From assembly GCA_008694505.1 (NCBI GenBank), contig VZDJ01007755.1:10120334-10184333 (forward strand): 64,000 nt of DNA, written 5' to 3'. This document shows positions 38,081 through 50,630 of the stretch, one piece after another. Positions within the stretch are counted from its first letter, which is position 1, and every line of letters begins with the position of its first letter. The notes under the pieces were generated by a model. That model did not search any database. It saw only the letters and a program-made list of their open reading frames with translations, and was not told the DNA's origin. The stretch comes from Cyanoderma ruficeps (Eukaryota; Chordata; Aves; Passeriformes; Timaliidae). The position numbers and the translations under genes were made by a program.

Positions 38081-41000
38081 GATTTCATCTTGATTTGTTT
38101 CATTGAAATTGGACACACAGTAAGATATCATCTTGCCTGACGATATTTAATACCACTGTAACACTATGTAATCCCTTCTTAGTGTTTTTCTCTTTCATAT
38201 TTCTACTTCTACTACTCATCACAATAACAGAATACAGTCACTCATGCTGTGCAGATGTATTGATATTCCACATTTGATTGACTCAATATTAAAGTAGCCA
38301 TGAAATTTAAGACAATTACTCCCTTACATATTTCTCCCTTGCCTCTGTAGATCATGAGGAAAAATTAGACTGATTTTCCAGACAACCTGCTGTACCAAAA
38401 GTTTTATTAACAGAAAAGCATTTCTCCTTCAGACTCAATAACTACTATTCAACAGAGAGAGGAACTATCAAGCAAAGGCTGTATGATTATAATTAGGAAT
38501 ATCTACATATTTGTGTGAGTGCATGTGCATATCCACGTGTGGATTAAAATAGCGCAGGCTACATTCTGGGAAACAAGGCAAAGCTAAACAAATACTAGTT
38601 AACTATTTTAATAGATAACTCCGAGAACTGCAATAACTATTAAGTCCTTAAAGTGATCTCAGTTTGTCTAAACATACTAAATATGTGAAAAAAAATTGCA
38701 CTTTTTTAATACGATGAAGGTGAGAAACTGTTGAAAATTTTATTTTCTGAGGTAAAAGAGATGACATTTTTGAAACATTTCTGTTACTGAGAAAAGTTTT
38801 GACTTCTAGAAAAGCTTTGACCTATAAAAACCTAGAGAAACTTATTTACTGGAAAAGGATTGTAACCTAAAAATTAACAGTTCATACATATGCATGAACT
38901 GAACTATTGGAAGAAGATGATACATGACTGAGAGTTTTGGACCATATCTCAGTGTAACTGCACATGTGGACTTGGCACATATGGCATTTCATGAGACTAT
39001 GAAATTTCAGAAATTTCATTTCTGAAAATAAATGCTTGGCACAGACACACGATAAATGGATATAAATGTTAATCACAAATAGTGTAGAGTATGCTCCTTT
39101 ATAAATTAAAAAAACCTAGTGAGCTTTTAACCTTATCAATTTTGGGTCCTTATAAAGCTGTTGATTGTTATCAACAAACATGGCAGGGTGGTGAAAACAG
39201 ATTTTATTTATGATTCACATTCCACTTGAAAGGTAATTTTTTGCAGTTCTGGTTTCTAACTTACCTCAAGCAGCTCATTCTTCAAAATCAAATGGTGACA
39301 CAAATTAGTTAACTTAGTGGCTGCTAGTTCAGTAACAAAGATTCAATAAGTCATTACGGTTTATGAGTTGAATCACGGACAGTTTAAAGAAATCTATATT
39401 GAAATGATAAATGAAACAGGACAATTTCTTCAGTCAAAAATCTATAATCTTGTAATTTAATATGTTCTTAAATCACACAGACATCCTAATCAAGCAAGAT
39501 AAATTGCCATATTTTATATCAGTCCAATATATTGCTAAAAATGACTTAAAGAGCCTTGACTATCAGAGAGACTTTTTCAGAGCTTCTACACAGATTTCAT
39601 TATATTTTAGGAAGAATAGTAAGACAAAAATACAAGAAAATTTCCCAAAAATGAAATGCAGTATGTATGTGACATCATAAAATGAGGCAATTCAAAGATC
39701 AGAACAGATGCACTGACAGCTCTTTCTCTTGCAAGTCTGATACTCATACTTACATTATGTGAAACTGTGCTGTAGGGTAACAGGATGAATGTGGAATCAG
39801 AAGACAAATAAATATGTCAGACAACACAGAGGCAAAGTAATGAGGGATGAGAAACTCAGATAATGCTGTCTACCCTGGTTTAAATATAATTTTAGCTGTA
39901 CTTTTAAAAATCACTTTCTGTACAGTCTAAAAAATTCATTATAGTCAAATTGTTAGCAGAAAAAAAAAACACACTTGAAATGGGTGGTCATAATGTGATC
40001 ATTGGCAAAAACAATTTTGCTTAGGAACTAGCTTATGAAAAGGCTTAGGATTTTTACACTGAGTAAAAAATAATTTTTCAAAGTCAACAGAAGAACTAAT
40101 CACATAGAATTTTGAATGGATGTTAGAAAAATTTTGCCCTATTATAAATGCAGTTAAAATGTCTCCTATCCTATTTTTCAGGTTAGTGAAAAGTCTGCTA
40201 ATCTTTACATAGTTTTTTTTTTAATTCCTGTGAATTATTTTTTATCTTCCTCATTAAAAGAAAGTCCACTAAAACTTCAGAGCTATCGCCAACAGCTCCA
40301 AAGATTGTCTTCATATTTTTGAACCATTTAACTACAAATAGATTATTCAATCTAAGATTGCACATGTATTGTATCTCACAGCTTCCTTCTGTGTAAGAAC
40401 TCACATTGTCATCTTGCCACCAGACCAAGGCTGACTATAGGTTTTCCATTTGGCTTTGTCTTGTTCGATTTTTGAAATGACCACACAAAATTTGAGGAAA
40501 TATTATCAGGTCTTAAAGGAAATAGTGTCAGAGAAAACAGGAAATATTTCCTAATTATGGAAGACAATTTTTCACTTACAATCCAGATAAATGAAAACTG
40601 ATATCAAAGACTGAAAACAGAGTATATTTGCTTTCTTAGAAAACAACATCAGAATCAGAGCTAAGACAGATGTTTGCAGTAACAAAACTTGCCTGGACCT
40701 TCACAGAGATCTGTCCAAAATTAACAGCACTGTTTGAAAAACCCGCACGACAATTTATGTTACATCCAACAGCATTCCATGAGAAAACTTTGCACATTTC
40801 CGATGAGATGTACCAGATCTGGCTAAAAATCAGGACTATATAGACTGCTTCATGCCTTTACTCCCTCCACAGGTTTGAAAAATGATGGCTACATGTCGAT
40901 TCAGGATAGTTTTCCAAACAGGTAAAGAACTATGTGTTGTTTTTCCAGATTTCTTCTTCTTGTTATAACCTACTAATCCAGAGAAACATTTTGTCTCATC

Positions 41001-44000
41001 CATTTGGTTTTTCATCCAGTGCTGTATGTTAATAGACACAGCTTATTTCAAAGCACCCGTTTTACTTATTTAAGACATCTAAGTAGCTGTTTACTGAAAT
41101 AAATTCTTCTAATGACAAAGTCAATTTGAACCTTAATTGGGCAACTGTGTGCCTTTGTCAAAATGTCAACATTAGAAGTTGGGATTTTTTTCCTCTCTTA
41201 AATTATTCAAGGCAATGCACAATTACGTGTATTTAAAATTCATTAAAATTTGAATTTGTTCATTTTAATAGAGGTGATTAGCATTTAGAAAGACCAGACT
41301 TTTTCCAAGAAAGACCTTATGCAGCTGCTATTACAAAGATAGATTTGGATGCAAACTGCAGTATTAGATACCAATCTATACTGATTTTGGGACTGTGTGT
41401 GAAATTATGAGTAAAAATTAGAACAAAAAAACCCCCTCATGCTAGCCCTGTCTTCCAGGATATTGACTGGCTAATTAAAAAAAATAAAAAAATACAAACA
41501 AGGGATGTGTGTAATTTATACAGCATTAGGCATTTTCCTGCTAAATAAGGATGGTAGCTAGATAATGAAAAAAATATTGTCTTATCAAAGGTAATCTGCC
41601 TTCCTCACTTGACTGAGCCTTCTCCTTCTCTTATTTAGCCACCACAGAATTCACCTTCCAAGAAATTTAGCATATTCCTGAGCAGGTTCATTTGATTACC
41701 AGGTTTACCATTGAGGAGACTCAGTCCTGATGACATCAGAGGCATTTTACAGCTGACCTGAGAGGCTTTAGATCTTCTCTGATACTCTCAACAGAGCAGC
41801 TCTCAGCAAACACTTTGAAAATGTGCAGGTCTCACACATTTCCTGACTAAAAAAATTACTGTATATCACACTGTCATCGCTGTCCCCTCCTTTTAATGTT
41901 TTTTAATGCAACCAGTAGAGTTCTGCTTTATTTTCAGTGGAAAAAAAATGATATATGGTCATATTTGAATCCCTACCTGTTCATTTTTCACCTACTCAAT
42001 TTAGGAACAGGCCCAACAAAGGCTGCAAATTTTAATCCAGGATGAAATTTCTGGGGGATTTTGAGGGTTTAAAATAGATAACAGGGCAATACAGCAAGCT
42101 CAGCACTCAGGTGACAAGAAAGCAAACATCATTTCTTCTAAAGCCTAGTAGCTTGACTAGGTTTAGGACTTATCTTTTGATTAATGGCAATTTTTTCCTC
42201 TTCTAAATGTACACAGTATGTATTTTTCATGCCCTAAAATAAAAATGGGTCAAATAAAATTATTTCAAATAATCAAGCTGGAGGGCATGACCTCTCCCTT
42301 TTGATGAACAACATATTATAATTCATCTTGTTCACCTCAAGGCAGACTAATGAAAGATGCTGAATGAAGACAAAGATCAGAATATTACAAGTCACCAGAC
42401 AGTGTCTTTCAGATTTTTGATGGTGCCACTGAGCAAACAACCGACATATTTATCCTTCTTAAGTACCAGGGCAAGTGAAATATTTACAGAAACATCTAAT
42501 AACATTTTTAACTTGTCCCAGGAGTACCTATCAATTAGATTTCAATGACTGGTTACAGATAATTTTTTATTTTCTTTTCTGTTTCTCTGAAAGAGACTGG
42601 TAAGCAGAACTTGGACAGGCCTGGTGCAATTTAGGCTCTGTGGCTCCCTCTGTGAGATCATACTGGTCATGGAGCTGCCTGCTCACATCCTGAGCTGACT
42701 GGACTCAGTCCAAAGGAGATGGTAGCAATACAGAAGAACTCCAAATGACTGAGTATACAGAAAATACAGATGATGGGGAACAGGTTGTTTGAAATGATTT
42801 TTAGTAATAAATGTTTTGAGTTTGCATAACATCAGAATTACATTTCTATAGATTTCTATTAGATGTTTACACTTCAAAGTGCCCACAAAGCCAGAATAAA
42901 CCTGAAAATAATCAATGTATCTTAAAGTTGTCTTTAAAGTCTCTGCTGTTCCTGTTTGCACAGCAAAATAAACATACCAGAGAGACATCCCTTTTTTGGT
43001 ATCAGTGACTTCACAAGACCTGTCTTAGAAATATTTTTATGTGTTTGTGAGAACAAAGGCATAAACAAAAATTAGTAGTTCACATATATATGTAAGTATA
43101 TAAAAGCCTTTTTAGACTTGGAAGTATTTTCTTTAAATACTGCATAGAATAAACATCAATATTCAATATAAAAAACCTATTCATGGTACTCGTTTTAATT
43201 TTCTTTCTCAATAATTTAAATGGCAACTGATAAAACAGCTATCAATGCTTGCAAAATTTCTTTGACTATTTCTGAGGATCAATTATTTTCAGTCCTATCT
43301 GATTATCAAAATAAAAATACTTCTGCAAGGTAAAACTGTCCTTAAGACTTTCTCAGGGCTCTCTGAGAACACAATTGTACTTATAAACTCCCAGAAGAAT
43401 AAAAATAAATAAAATCTCCAAAAATTGAAATGCTTTAGACCATCATTACAATGCCTTTCAGAAATACAATAATTCTTTCAAGCACTCAATACATGTAACT
43501 GAAAGAAGAAAAAAAGTCAACAAGAGGTGAAATTTTATATTCAAAAGTACAATCAGATTTCTGCATAAACCCACTGGTTTTCAGGTTTCATAATCCATTC
43601 TCAGTTAATGAAATATTTTGACAAAGGAGAGTGTGACTGAGGAAGCAGACATGGGTTGCATTTTGTTTTTTTCCTTACCAGCAACATGATTTTGCTGTGA
43701 GAAAGCAAGTCTAGGAAAGGTCAACTGGTGGTTAGATAAACTTTTTTTGTGATGAAAGAACAATTTATGCAGCTTCGGGGAAGGTTGCTAATTTCTAAGA
43801 ACTCTCAGCACCAAGGGAAGGACTGCACTATTACAACAACCCAAACAATTATCTGAACTCGAGTTTCACGTTAACAGAAATGCAAATAACTAAACAGTTA
43901 TTAGAGTAAATTAAAAACTAACAGTATCATAGAATGCTTCAATGACTAATGGCTGCTGCAATCAGAAACATGACGACAAGTGATGCATGGCACTGTTGGG

Positions 44001-45114
44001 TATGGTGTGGTCAGTTTATACAACTATTAATGAGGACAGCTGTCTCTTTTAAGCAAAGTTAGTTGTTGAATTTTCTTATTTAACTTCCTGGTCATTGTAT
44101 CTCAGTGTATAGAAGCAAAGTTCAGTGAGAGAAGGGAAATAACAAAGAAGCCTTTCTAGTGAAGAATTCGTCAGAAAAAACTGAAGGCCACACAGCTCTC
44201 CTACAGAACATGGAAACCGACAGATGAGAAATTTTGCTGCATCTGTCTTTGGAGAATCAATGTTACCATTGCCAGGTTCTAACAGGGAAAAAAAGCCCAA
44301 TAGGTGGTATAAAATTTTAATCAAATCAATAAAGAATACTCCCTAAGGTAATTTTGTATCTTATTAGCTATAGAAAATAATCTTTTGTCTAATGATTCCA
44401 CAGTCTTCAAGATCATTAAGCAATAGGTCTAATTAAGCTTAATTTCTAAATAGAAAATTATACTAATTCTTTTTTATTTATAAAAAATGAACAATGCAGT
44501 GAAAATTCAGTTCAAATAATGTCACATAATGAGAAATTGTAAATTAATCCATAAATTTAATATATATGGATAATAGAAGTAATTTTTTTAATTAGAAAAA
44601 TCAGACAACATTTATACACTTTTCTTCCTTTAACTGAGACTGTATTTCAAATATATCTATAAAAGAAATGAAGACTACTTTTGAAAAAATAACAGTTCAA
44701 CTGATAAAACCTGTATTTAAGGAAACTGGTCCCAAAGATGTTCCACTACAGCTGAATAGAGATAATGTTATGGATCACTGCTTTTCTCTTTCCCCTCCCT
44801 TCAGAATTTGAACTTTCAATCACAAAAGCCTGAAAAATAAGCTGTTTTTATAAAAACAAATAAATACTCTGCAGTTGAAATCTAGAGTAGATACTTTGAC
44901 AGATCTAGCAAAAGAGATTTACTTACTATGACTGTTTTGTACCATCACGGCAAAGAAATTACGTAGCAAAGCACTACCGATGCTTTTCAGTATTTTTAAA
45001 ATACTCAATTACTTCTCTTGGTGAGAGATGTTGTGAAATCCCCACTCTTAAAGATAGTCACAATCTGGTGGGGGAAAGTCCAGAGCAATCTCATTTATGT
45101 AGGCTATTCTCTGA

Positions 45115-45171
45115 AGCAGGATTCTGACCAGATGACCTACTAAAATTCATCCAATATAAATTATTCTGTTA
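45115..45171 (+). mobile_element. Decayed CR1 3' end
   Basis: Plus strand: GAAGCAGGATTCTGACCAGA, TGACCTACTAAAATTCATCC, AATATAAATTATTCTG. This follows the CR1 pattern of a GGTTGGACTAGATGACCT block, a CCTTCCAACC-like block and ATTATTCTG, but with many changes. The upstream boundary is uncertain. Confidence 0.55.
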
Positions 45172-47172
45172 GTCTTTAATCTCAAAGCAGCCATATCTGT
45201 CCTGGAATCTGTTTCAAAACAGTCTTGACTAACTGCTCCTAGAAAAACAGCTTCAGCATTGTTTTTATTATACCTTTACATTATTTCATTATTATATACA
45301 AACCATATGTGTTAGTTCACATTTCATAATCCATCTCTGGCTGCCTAGGATTTTCTAAATGTCCCCATTTTTCATCTACCCTAATTTTCAGAAGGGCAGT
45401 GTATCAAGTATCTCACTGGAGATTTCATCCTTAAAATACACTCTGTAAAGGAATTTTTAGTACAGATTGCTTGCAGGTAAAGTACCCTTGAGATTGAAGA
45501 CATTGCTCACAAGCAGCAATGAAAGATGTATCCTATCACCCCTTCCCAATTGTAAACAGGGGGAGAAAAGGTTATGATTTGTGAAGCACCCTGATATCCT
45601 ACAGAGATTGAAGAGGAAGGGAAATAGGAGGTGAGAAGTTGGATGAGACAAGAACAAAGTTGCTGGTAGAGGACCAAAGTTATGATATATTACTTGTATT
45701 CTTACACATTCTTAAAGCAAATAAAATTCTTCTTGGATTATTAAGAAGGAAAAACCAAGCCACTCCAGAATGACTTTAAACATCAGTTTCCAAACAGTGG
45801 TATTAAAATACAAATGTGTTGAGAAACAAAACAAGAATTAAGTCCCATTCTGAAAGTGCAAGGCAAGGTAGAGAAAAACTACTGCCAAAATACCCCCTTC
45901 TAAGGCTAAAAAAAAATGTTAGGGGATGACTAGATGAAGAACATGATATTCAACATGTTCTACATTCTACTATTTTCATGCTTCTCTCCATATCTTGTTT
46001 ATTAACAAGATGGGGATTTGGTTTTTTAATAATATAGACAATTTTAATTTTCCTGGTGTTTAGATTAAACCTAGGCTATCCTGAGGATTCTATAGCTGGT
46101 CATATGCCAATAGCCTGTGGCAGGAAGTTTAGCAGTACTGTTCAGAACATTTACTGAACTTATGTTGCACTTACTTTTTGACAGTAGGGTGATGGCTGTC
46201 AGTAGTTGATTTATCTCTAGCAGCTCAGCATTTCCAGTTTCATTGGAAAAGCTCAGTCTTTAAAAAGTGCTAAGTGAGACTCACTTTGCAGTACCAGAGC
46301 TCTTCCACTCATGCAATATTTTTTTTTTTTTAACACAAAGTGTCCCACAACCATGAGAAATTGGGGGATGCAACCCATAAAATTAAGATTGCATCTTGAA
46401 TGAAGCTCAAATTTCAGTGTAAGATGTTGAGGCTCTTTATCCACAGAGGGACAAGCAAGCTCCTTCACCCACAGAGAGATAGCATAAAAACCCCCCTGGG
46501 GGTGCCATCTCTTTGATTGAAGAAGAGATCCTTCTTCAAGTGAAATAATTCAAGGCCCTGTGAAGTGCAAGCAGTGACCTTCAGGAACATTATTTGACAA
46601 TTGATGGATGTAAACTCATAATTAATACTTAGCCAGAAGTGACTCCTCTCACAGTCAGCATCTTTTCTTTCAAGCTTTTTTTTTTGCAGTCTCAGAGGTC
46701 TGGATGCTATTTGCATAATAGGATCAAGATCCTCTTCTTTCCCACTGTCTGGGTTTGGTTTTGAACAGCAGCCTACTTCAGCAGGAGGGGAAGGAGAGGC
46801 GGCTGAATTATTCCACCTACTGCCATCAGGGCAGGCGCGTGGGAGCAATAGGTTGGAGTGATGAGTGACTATTGCTTCTACAGAGCAAGTACTACAAACA
46901 GTAGGCTGTTAAACAAATAATGGGAAGCAGCAGGACTTCTGGATGTATATTTGCAGAGAGCAGCTAGAAACTGTACACTGCTGTATCTTGAGCCTGCTGG
47001 ACTTTGTGGGTATTCTTGAGTTGGCTCGGATGACTCTGGTCACTCAGCACTTACACACTACCAGAGCCATCAAGGTGGAGACCTGCTTTAGAGCAAGAAG
47101 CCCAGGCACAGAGTTGCCTACCTATTTACACCTCCTCAGACCTTCAGACCTGCACATTCCACAAAAGTAGAC

Positions 47173-47190
47173 TTGGTTGGTTGGTTGGTT
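47173..47190. repeat. (TTGG)n microsatellite
   Basis: TTGGTTGGTTGGTTGGTT: four full units followed by a T-rich run. Confidence 0.9.
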
Positions 47191-47253
47191 GTTTTTTTCT
47201 TCCAACCCAGCATTGCTGGGAGATATTTCAACAAGAAAAGTGTTTCTTATTAC

Positions 47254-47284
47254 ATAAATAAATAAATAAATAGATAGATAGATA
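47254..47284. repeat. (AAAT)n/(GATA)n compound microsatellite
   Basis: Four or more AAAT-type units pass directly into about three GATA units. It is a likely polymorphic length marker. Confidence 0.93.
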
Positions 47285-48331
47285 ATTTTGTCAGTTGTCA
47301 GCTCCTGAGTAAAGTTTTTTGACCTGACACTGATAAATCGCTATTTGTTGTATCATAAAATATGACAGACTTACTAAGTTTTGCTTCCAAAAATACTAAG
47401 ATTGAAAGCAAGTATTTTTGAATATGCTAAACACATAACAGATATTGCTCACTGAACAATGTCTCCTTACCAGGACATTTTGTCTTTGAAAAGACAAAAA
47501 AGTGTTGCAATATGTATTTCTAGGGGACGTTTTTGCATTTGCAATTAGCTACTCCTTTTTTGACATTTTTTAACAGTTTTCCTTCACACGTTTTCAGTGA
47601 TTAATATTTCTCAGTGTTATTTTTTCTTTCTTCATTTGTAGGTAACCCATAAATTGTCAATTGCTTTGTACTGTTTTATACATCAACTCTTTTCTGAAAT
47701 TCAGGTAGCAACTCCGCCACTGGTCCAATGGACTATTATTGTGATGAGAGAAAAGACAAATGACCACCTGCAGTCCACAGAGCTCTATTCACTGTTCTTA
47801 GAAGTTTAAGAGAATAAATATTTTTCCTATCAGAAACTATGATTTGAAGAACCAATCGTGTGCACAGATGTAAAATAAATAATGAGAAAAATGAAATGTT
47901 ATTCACTTATCCTCTTGAAGTAAACTGTAATTAAAGATACTTTATTTATGCCTTTTTGAGTCCCATGTGCTCCTCCAGTAGAAAATCTATAGTTAAAGTA
48001 TATGCTTCATTGATTCCAATTAATTTCTTTAGATGATACAATTCCCCAAGGAATAATGTGTGTATAGGCTTACTGAACCCCTTCCTTCTAGTATGCTAAA
48101 ATTAATGTTATTCCTGGGAACTTTTACACTCACTTGATGCAATAAAGGAGACATTACAATAAAGCATTGCAACATTTTTATTTCTAGCCTCAGCCTCCAC
48201 TGAAAATTACAATCTAACCAGACAGAACAAATTCATACCTGGTAAGCTGCAGATATTAACAATGCCTTATTTAAGGTGAGGCTAGAGGAAAGAAAAAGTT
48301 TCCCCTATACTTACTATTTCTAAGTATAACT

Positions 48332-48386
48332 AGGAAAAAAAAAAAGAAAAAAAAAGGAAAAAAAAGAAAGGAAAATAAAAGAAAGA
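48332..48386. repeat. A-rich (AAAAAG)n low-complexity tract
   Basis: Runs of A broken by single or paired G. It ends about 20 bp before a CR1 fragment, but CR1 does not carry a poly-A tail, so the two are probably unrelated. Confidence 0.85.
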
Positions 48387-48403
48387 CCTATTTATTTTGT
48401 GGA

Positions 48404-48560
48404 TATGATAGAATATGCTGATTTGGAAAAGACCCACCAGGATCATCGAGTCTAACTCCTGGCCCTGCACAGAACACTCCTAAGAACAGCATCATGAGCC
48501 TGACAGCATGTCCAAATACTTCTTGAACTCAGACAGGCTCAAGATGTTGACTATGTTACC
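48404..48560 (-). mobile_element. CR1 LINE fragment, 3' part
   Basis: Minus-strand CR1. The plus strand shows GATAGAATATGCTGATTTGG, AAAAGACCCACCAGGATCAT, CGAGTCTAACTCCTGGCCCT, TGACAGCATGTCCAAATACT and TCTTGAACTCAGACAGGCTC. It fits a CR1 subfamily that carries the GGCCCTGCACAG and TTGAACTC segments. Similarity fades after about 48560. Confidence 0.85.
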
Positions 48561-50602
48561 GATTTTTTCTTATTTTCTCTCTTTGTTACCACTTTTCAGG
48601 AACTTCTACAGGACATATGCATCATTAAGGCATCTATTTCCAATCAAGAATGCTGAAAGTTGCTTCCTGTCCTTCTGCTTTGCTGGCCTGTTTGGAATGT
48701 AGCTATCCCACCCAATGAAAAGATACATGAAAAAGATGGAAACACTCATTCTAATAGAATAAAAGGCCCTTTCTTGGTTTAATGTTTGCTACTTTTTTCC
48801 AATCTTAGACATCATAAATATCCAACTTTTGCAGAAGATCTGTCTTTTAAATTGCAGGCATCCCTTCCACTGTCCTATTTATGTTACATATCCCATTTCT
48901 TGGATAAATGGCAATATATGAGATCAAAATATATTTAGAGTGACTTAAAGTGGGATTTAGCCATGTCATGCTTATAAATAGAAGCGAGGGTAAAATGATG
49001 CAATAAAGGCAATGCTTTTATTATTTAAATGATTGCTATTTAAACTCAGTGGTTTCTCACCGTCTGAGCTCATCGTAGATAGAGAATTATGCTTCTGGGG
49101 AGAACAAGTACTTGTTCATGCCACACTATTCTGACAAAATTCTGACACCACACTTCCTGACAAAACAGGAAGAATTATTCATTTGATTACATCTGCTAGG
49201 GCATTCTGATTCAGAACACCTCAGGATGCATTCAGACAGGATCAAGTTTTACCAAGATGTTAAGATCGCCCTGTTGTAAAAGGTAGCAGCTGAAGGGAAA
49301 GCCCTTATTATTGTAACCTAGAAATGACAGCACTCACAAAGTCAGGTTCCAGACTTGTATCTTTCATCTTCTAACCTAACCACCAACCTAAAAGTTGAGG
49401 TATATGACTCCTGTTGAAGCTATGGCACTATACAGAAAGACACACAAGACCTGTGGGATCAGAAAGAGCCTGAATTCACACCCAAGAGCATACAAACAAG
49501 GTGAAGGATCTGGTAAAAGTACCTTAATCTCAAAATCAGTAGATCAGGCTGTCCACTTAGCAGTTAAATACATTTAAGTCATAGCTGTCACCCAAAAGTA
49601 AGCATAAATATATAATTCTTAATACACATGCATTTATTTATACATTTATCTGCTTAATCGTTTAGATCACTAATGTACAATAACTAGTAACTCTCCTTCC
49701 CAAACCCAAAAGTAAGTAACAATATTTTATCTACTTATCAATTTATTGTGTAGCTGTGAGACATGTCTGTTTCTTTCACTCACTTTAAAAGGTCTACAAT
49801 GGAGCAAGGCACTTAGAACCCCCTCATTCACCTGTCCTATTTAAACCTTTAATGGAGATACAGTACATTCACCCCTGTATTGACTAACACGGATCTGGTC
49901 ATTGAATTTGGTCAGGAAAAACTACCCTTACTGAAAGGAGTTTCAGGGAGAGATACTAAGATTGCAGATGTGGGAAAAGAAAGCTAATACTTGTTACGCT
50001 AATGAGTTAGTACTAGAAAAAAAATGCAAGAAAATAAATGAGAAAGATATGTAAATGAGGATGAAATTCTACTTGAGGCAAAATTGAATTTGCTGGACAG
50101 ACAGAAATTATTTGATGCACAGCTTGAGACTTATATTTTGACATTTATATAAGGACTTGATCTAATCATTCTTTTGTATCATCTAAATTTCCAGCAGGTG
50201 TCCGAATTACTTCCATTTTCTCACGAGCTATAAGGTATGCAGCCCTAGGACAGAAGCATTGCTATCCAATAACTGCATCAAGTGACTCACAACATGAATG
50301 TTATCTAGCTCATCAGGTAATCAACTAGCTTCAGGAAGCTGTCTGACCTTCCTCTCAAAAGTCAACATGGTTTCCTCAGCCTAAAATCTTTAACAATCTA
50401 CTATGTGAATTGCCTTTCTAAAATTTTTTATGCCCAGAAGTTCAAAAACTATTCTAGACTACATTGTTAAAAGGAAAAAAAAATCTTTTATTGGCCACAG
50501 GAAGTATAGTTTTTATAACAGAGACTGTCTCAGAAGCATCCAGAACACTTATAGAAACTGCTCAGGGAAAAACATTTCATGTCAACCACAGAAACTTTTC
50601 GA

Positions 50603-50630
50603 AATAGATAGATATATATATAGATAGAGA
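50603..50630. repeat. GATA/TA microsatellite
   Basis: ATAGATAGATATATATATAG followed by ATAGA; a short imperfect repeat. Confidence 0.85.

Noticed and set aside
40198..40428. Minus-strand 76-codon open frame, considered as a missing SNTG1 exon or pseudogene piece
   Set aside because: It does not match any SNTG1 segment or other family known to me. It sits between two exons that already join directly in frame.
46465..46848. Longest minus-strand open frame, 127 codons
   Set aside because: It has no ATG at its start, no recognised domain, contains low-complexity parts, and lies in intron of the same gene strand without suitable splice sites that keep the SNTG1 frame.
48332..48386. A-rich tract considered as the tail of a processed pseudogene
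   Set aside because: Neither side shows a gene body; the sequence is broken by regular Gs and looks like low-complexity expansion.
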